Assembly: GCA_039029935.1 (NCBI GenBank)
Contig: JBCCFC010000716.1
Span: 1-7,067 of the forward strand
From: G039029935 sp039029935
Lineage (GTDB): Bacteria > Chloroflexota > Anaerolineae > Caldilineales > Caldilineaceae
DNA length: 7,067 bases
Reading direction: 5' to 3'
The notes under the pieces were generated by a model. That model was not told the origin of the DNA. It was given only the letters and a program-made list of their open reading frames with translations, and made no database searches. Position numbers and translations under genes: made by a program. Numbering within the stretch: the stretch's first letter is position 1; each line of letters starts with the position of its first letter. Below are positions 6,810-7,067 of this stretch, piece after piece.

Positions 6810-6928
6810 CCGGAGATAGGAAGATGGGAGACAGGGAAGAAGGGGAGATAGGGGGAGATAGGGAGATAGGGAGATAGGGAGATAGGGAGATAGGGAGAGA
6901 AGGAGAGATGGGGAGACAGAGAGACGGG
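6810..6928. repeat. G-rich short tandem repeat, unit GGGAGATA, G-quadruplex-capable
   Basis: Four perfect copies of the 8-mer GGGAGATA run from 6861 to 6892. They are preceded by two copies with extra Gs (6842-6850, 6851-6860) and followed by GGGAGAGA (6893-6900). Degenerate relatives (GGAGATAGGAAGATGGGAGACAGGG upstream, GGAGAGATGGGGAGACAG downstream) extend it to about 6810-6928. The array starts within two bases of the stop codon. The + strand is almost all purine, with runs of three or more G separated by five-base AGATA loops, which meets the usual G-quadruplex pattern. The unit length of 8 does not preserve a reading frame, and I regard the long minus-strand frame through it as an artefact. 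It may act in transcript 3' ends, or it may be neutral slippage. Confidence 0.9.
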
Positions 6929-6974
6929 TGATGTAGTGATGCGATGGCTCGGTGAGAGAGCTAAGAATTATATA

Positions 6975-6995
6975 GCCCAAACATGGAGTTTTGGC
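6975..6995. other. imperfect hairpin downstream of the array
   Basis: GCCCAAAC (6975-6982) pairs with GTTTTGGC (6988-6995) across a five-base loop, with one mismatch in eight positions. It is not followed by a T-run on the + strand, so it is not a canonical intrinsic terminator for the giant gene. Read on the minus strand it is followed by TATATAATTCTT, a weakly U-rich tail, so a terminator for a leftward transcript from beyond the right edge is possible. Confidence 0.3.
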
Positions 6996-7024
6996 AGAAG
7001 TTCAAAGTTCTCGCGAAATCCTCC

Positions 7025-7059
7025 AGGTTGTCGTCACGCCCGCGGTAGTGCCGCAACCT
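7025..7059. other. GC-rich hairpin near the right edge
   Basis: AGGTTG (7025-7030) pairs with CAACCT (7054-7059). Inside, CG pairs with CG (7032-7033 with 7052-7053) past a one-base bulge, and CAC pairs with GTG (7035-7037 with 7048-7050) past one mismatch, leaving a ten-base loop. That is eleven pairs in total. There is no T-run on either side, so it is not a standard terminator. The arm and the following CTACAAACGC look like part of a dispersed palindromic repeat, which cannot be confirmed because the window ends here. Confidence 0.4.
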
Positions 7060-7067
7060 ACAAACGC

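Noticed and set aside
6842..6900. The tandem array considered as a CRISPR array.
   Set aside because: Eight-base units in direct contact, with no spacers and no repeat of 23 bases or more.
6585..6980. A 131-residue minus strand frame crossing the tandem array.
   Set aside because: Its middle is a low-complexity Ser/Pro/Leu/Tyr string produced by the GGGAGATA repeat, and the rest is antisense to the propeller coding region. No ribosome binding site or domain.
6961..7065. A minus strand frame open from the right edge to a TAG at 6961-6963 (34 residues), possibly the end of a leftward gene.
   Set aside because: A frame this short is open by chance about one time in five. It runs through both hairpins, and I recognise no family.
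6809..7067. An intrinsic terminator for the giant gene.
   Set aside because: Neither hairpin (6975-6995, 7025-7059) is followed by a T-run on the + strand. Termination may be factor-dependent or involve the G-rich array.

Overview
The window holds one very large gene on the + strand (386-6808, about 2140 residues), with an AT-rich upstream region on its left and a short, repeat-rich non-coding stretch on its right. The gene encodes a secreted modular surface protein. In order it has a signal peptide, about nine DUF11-type (conserved repeat domain, B_ant_repeat) immunoglobulin-like units, one LruC/DUF4842-like domain, an FG-GAP/VCBS-type beta-propeller of seven to eight blades, and a short C-terminal tail, KVYLPVVVR. 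No transmembrane segment or LPXTG sortase motif is visible after the propeller.

Organism: I infer a member of the Chloroflexota (Anaerolineae/Caldilineae/Herpetosiphon-like bacteria). The reasons are the combination of long DUF11 proteins with FG-GAP propellers, the terminal 'YLPxVxR/K' tail that I recall from many secreted proteins of that phylum, and the G-rich short tandem repeats between genes. This is inference from memory. No 16S or marker gene is present in the window.

Layout. 1-379 is AT-rich upstream DNA with weak sigma70-like promoter candidates, an 8-bp inverted repeat in the probable 5' leader and a strong GGAGG ribosome binding site, which favours the ATG at 386 over the one at 380. 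386-6808 is the giant gene. 6810-6928 is a purine-rich tandem array of the 8-mer GGGAGATA and degenerate relatives. It begins immediately after the stop codon and could form G-quadruplexes. 6929-7067 is non-coding with two imperfect hairpins, the second close to the window edge.

How it may work: the DUF11 units would form a long extracellular stalk, in which most units carry a Lys/Asp/Asn set that could make intramolecular isopeptide bonds. The LruC domain and propeller would be the distal or ligand-binding head. The tail is a candidate export or surface-retention signal. No second gene is confidently present, so operon partners cannot be judged.
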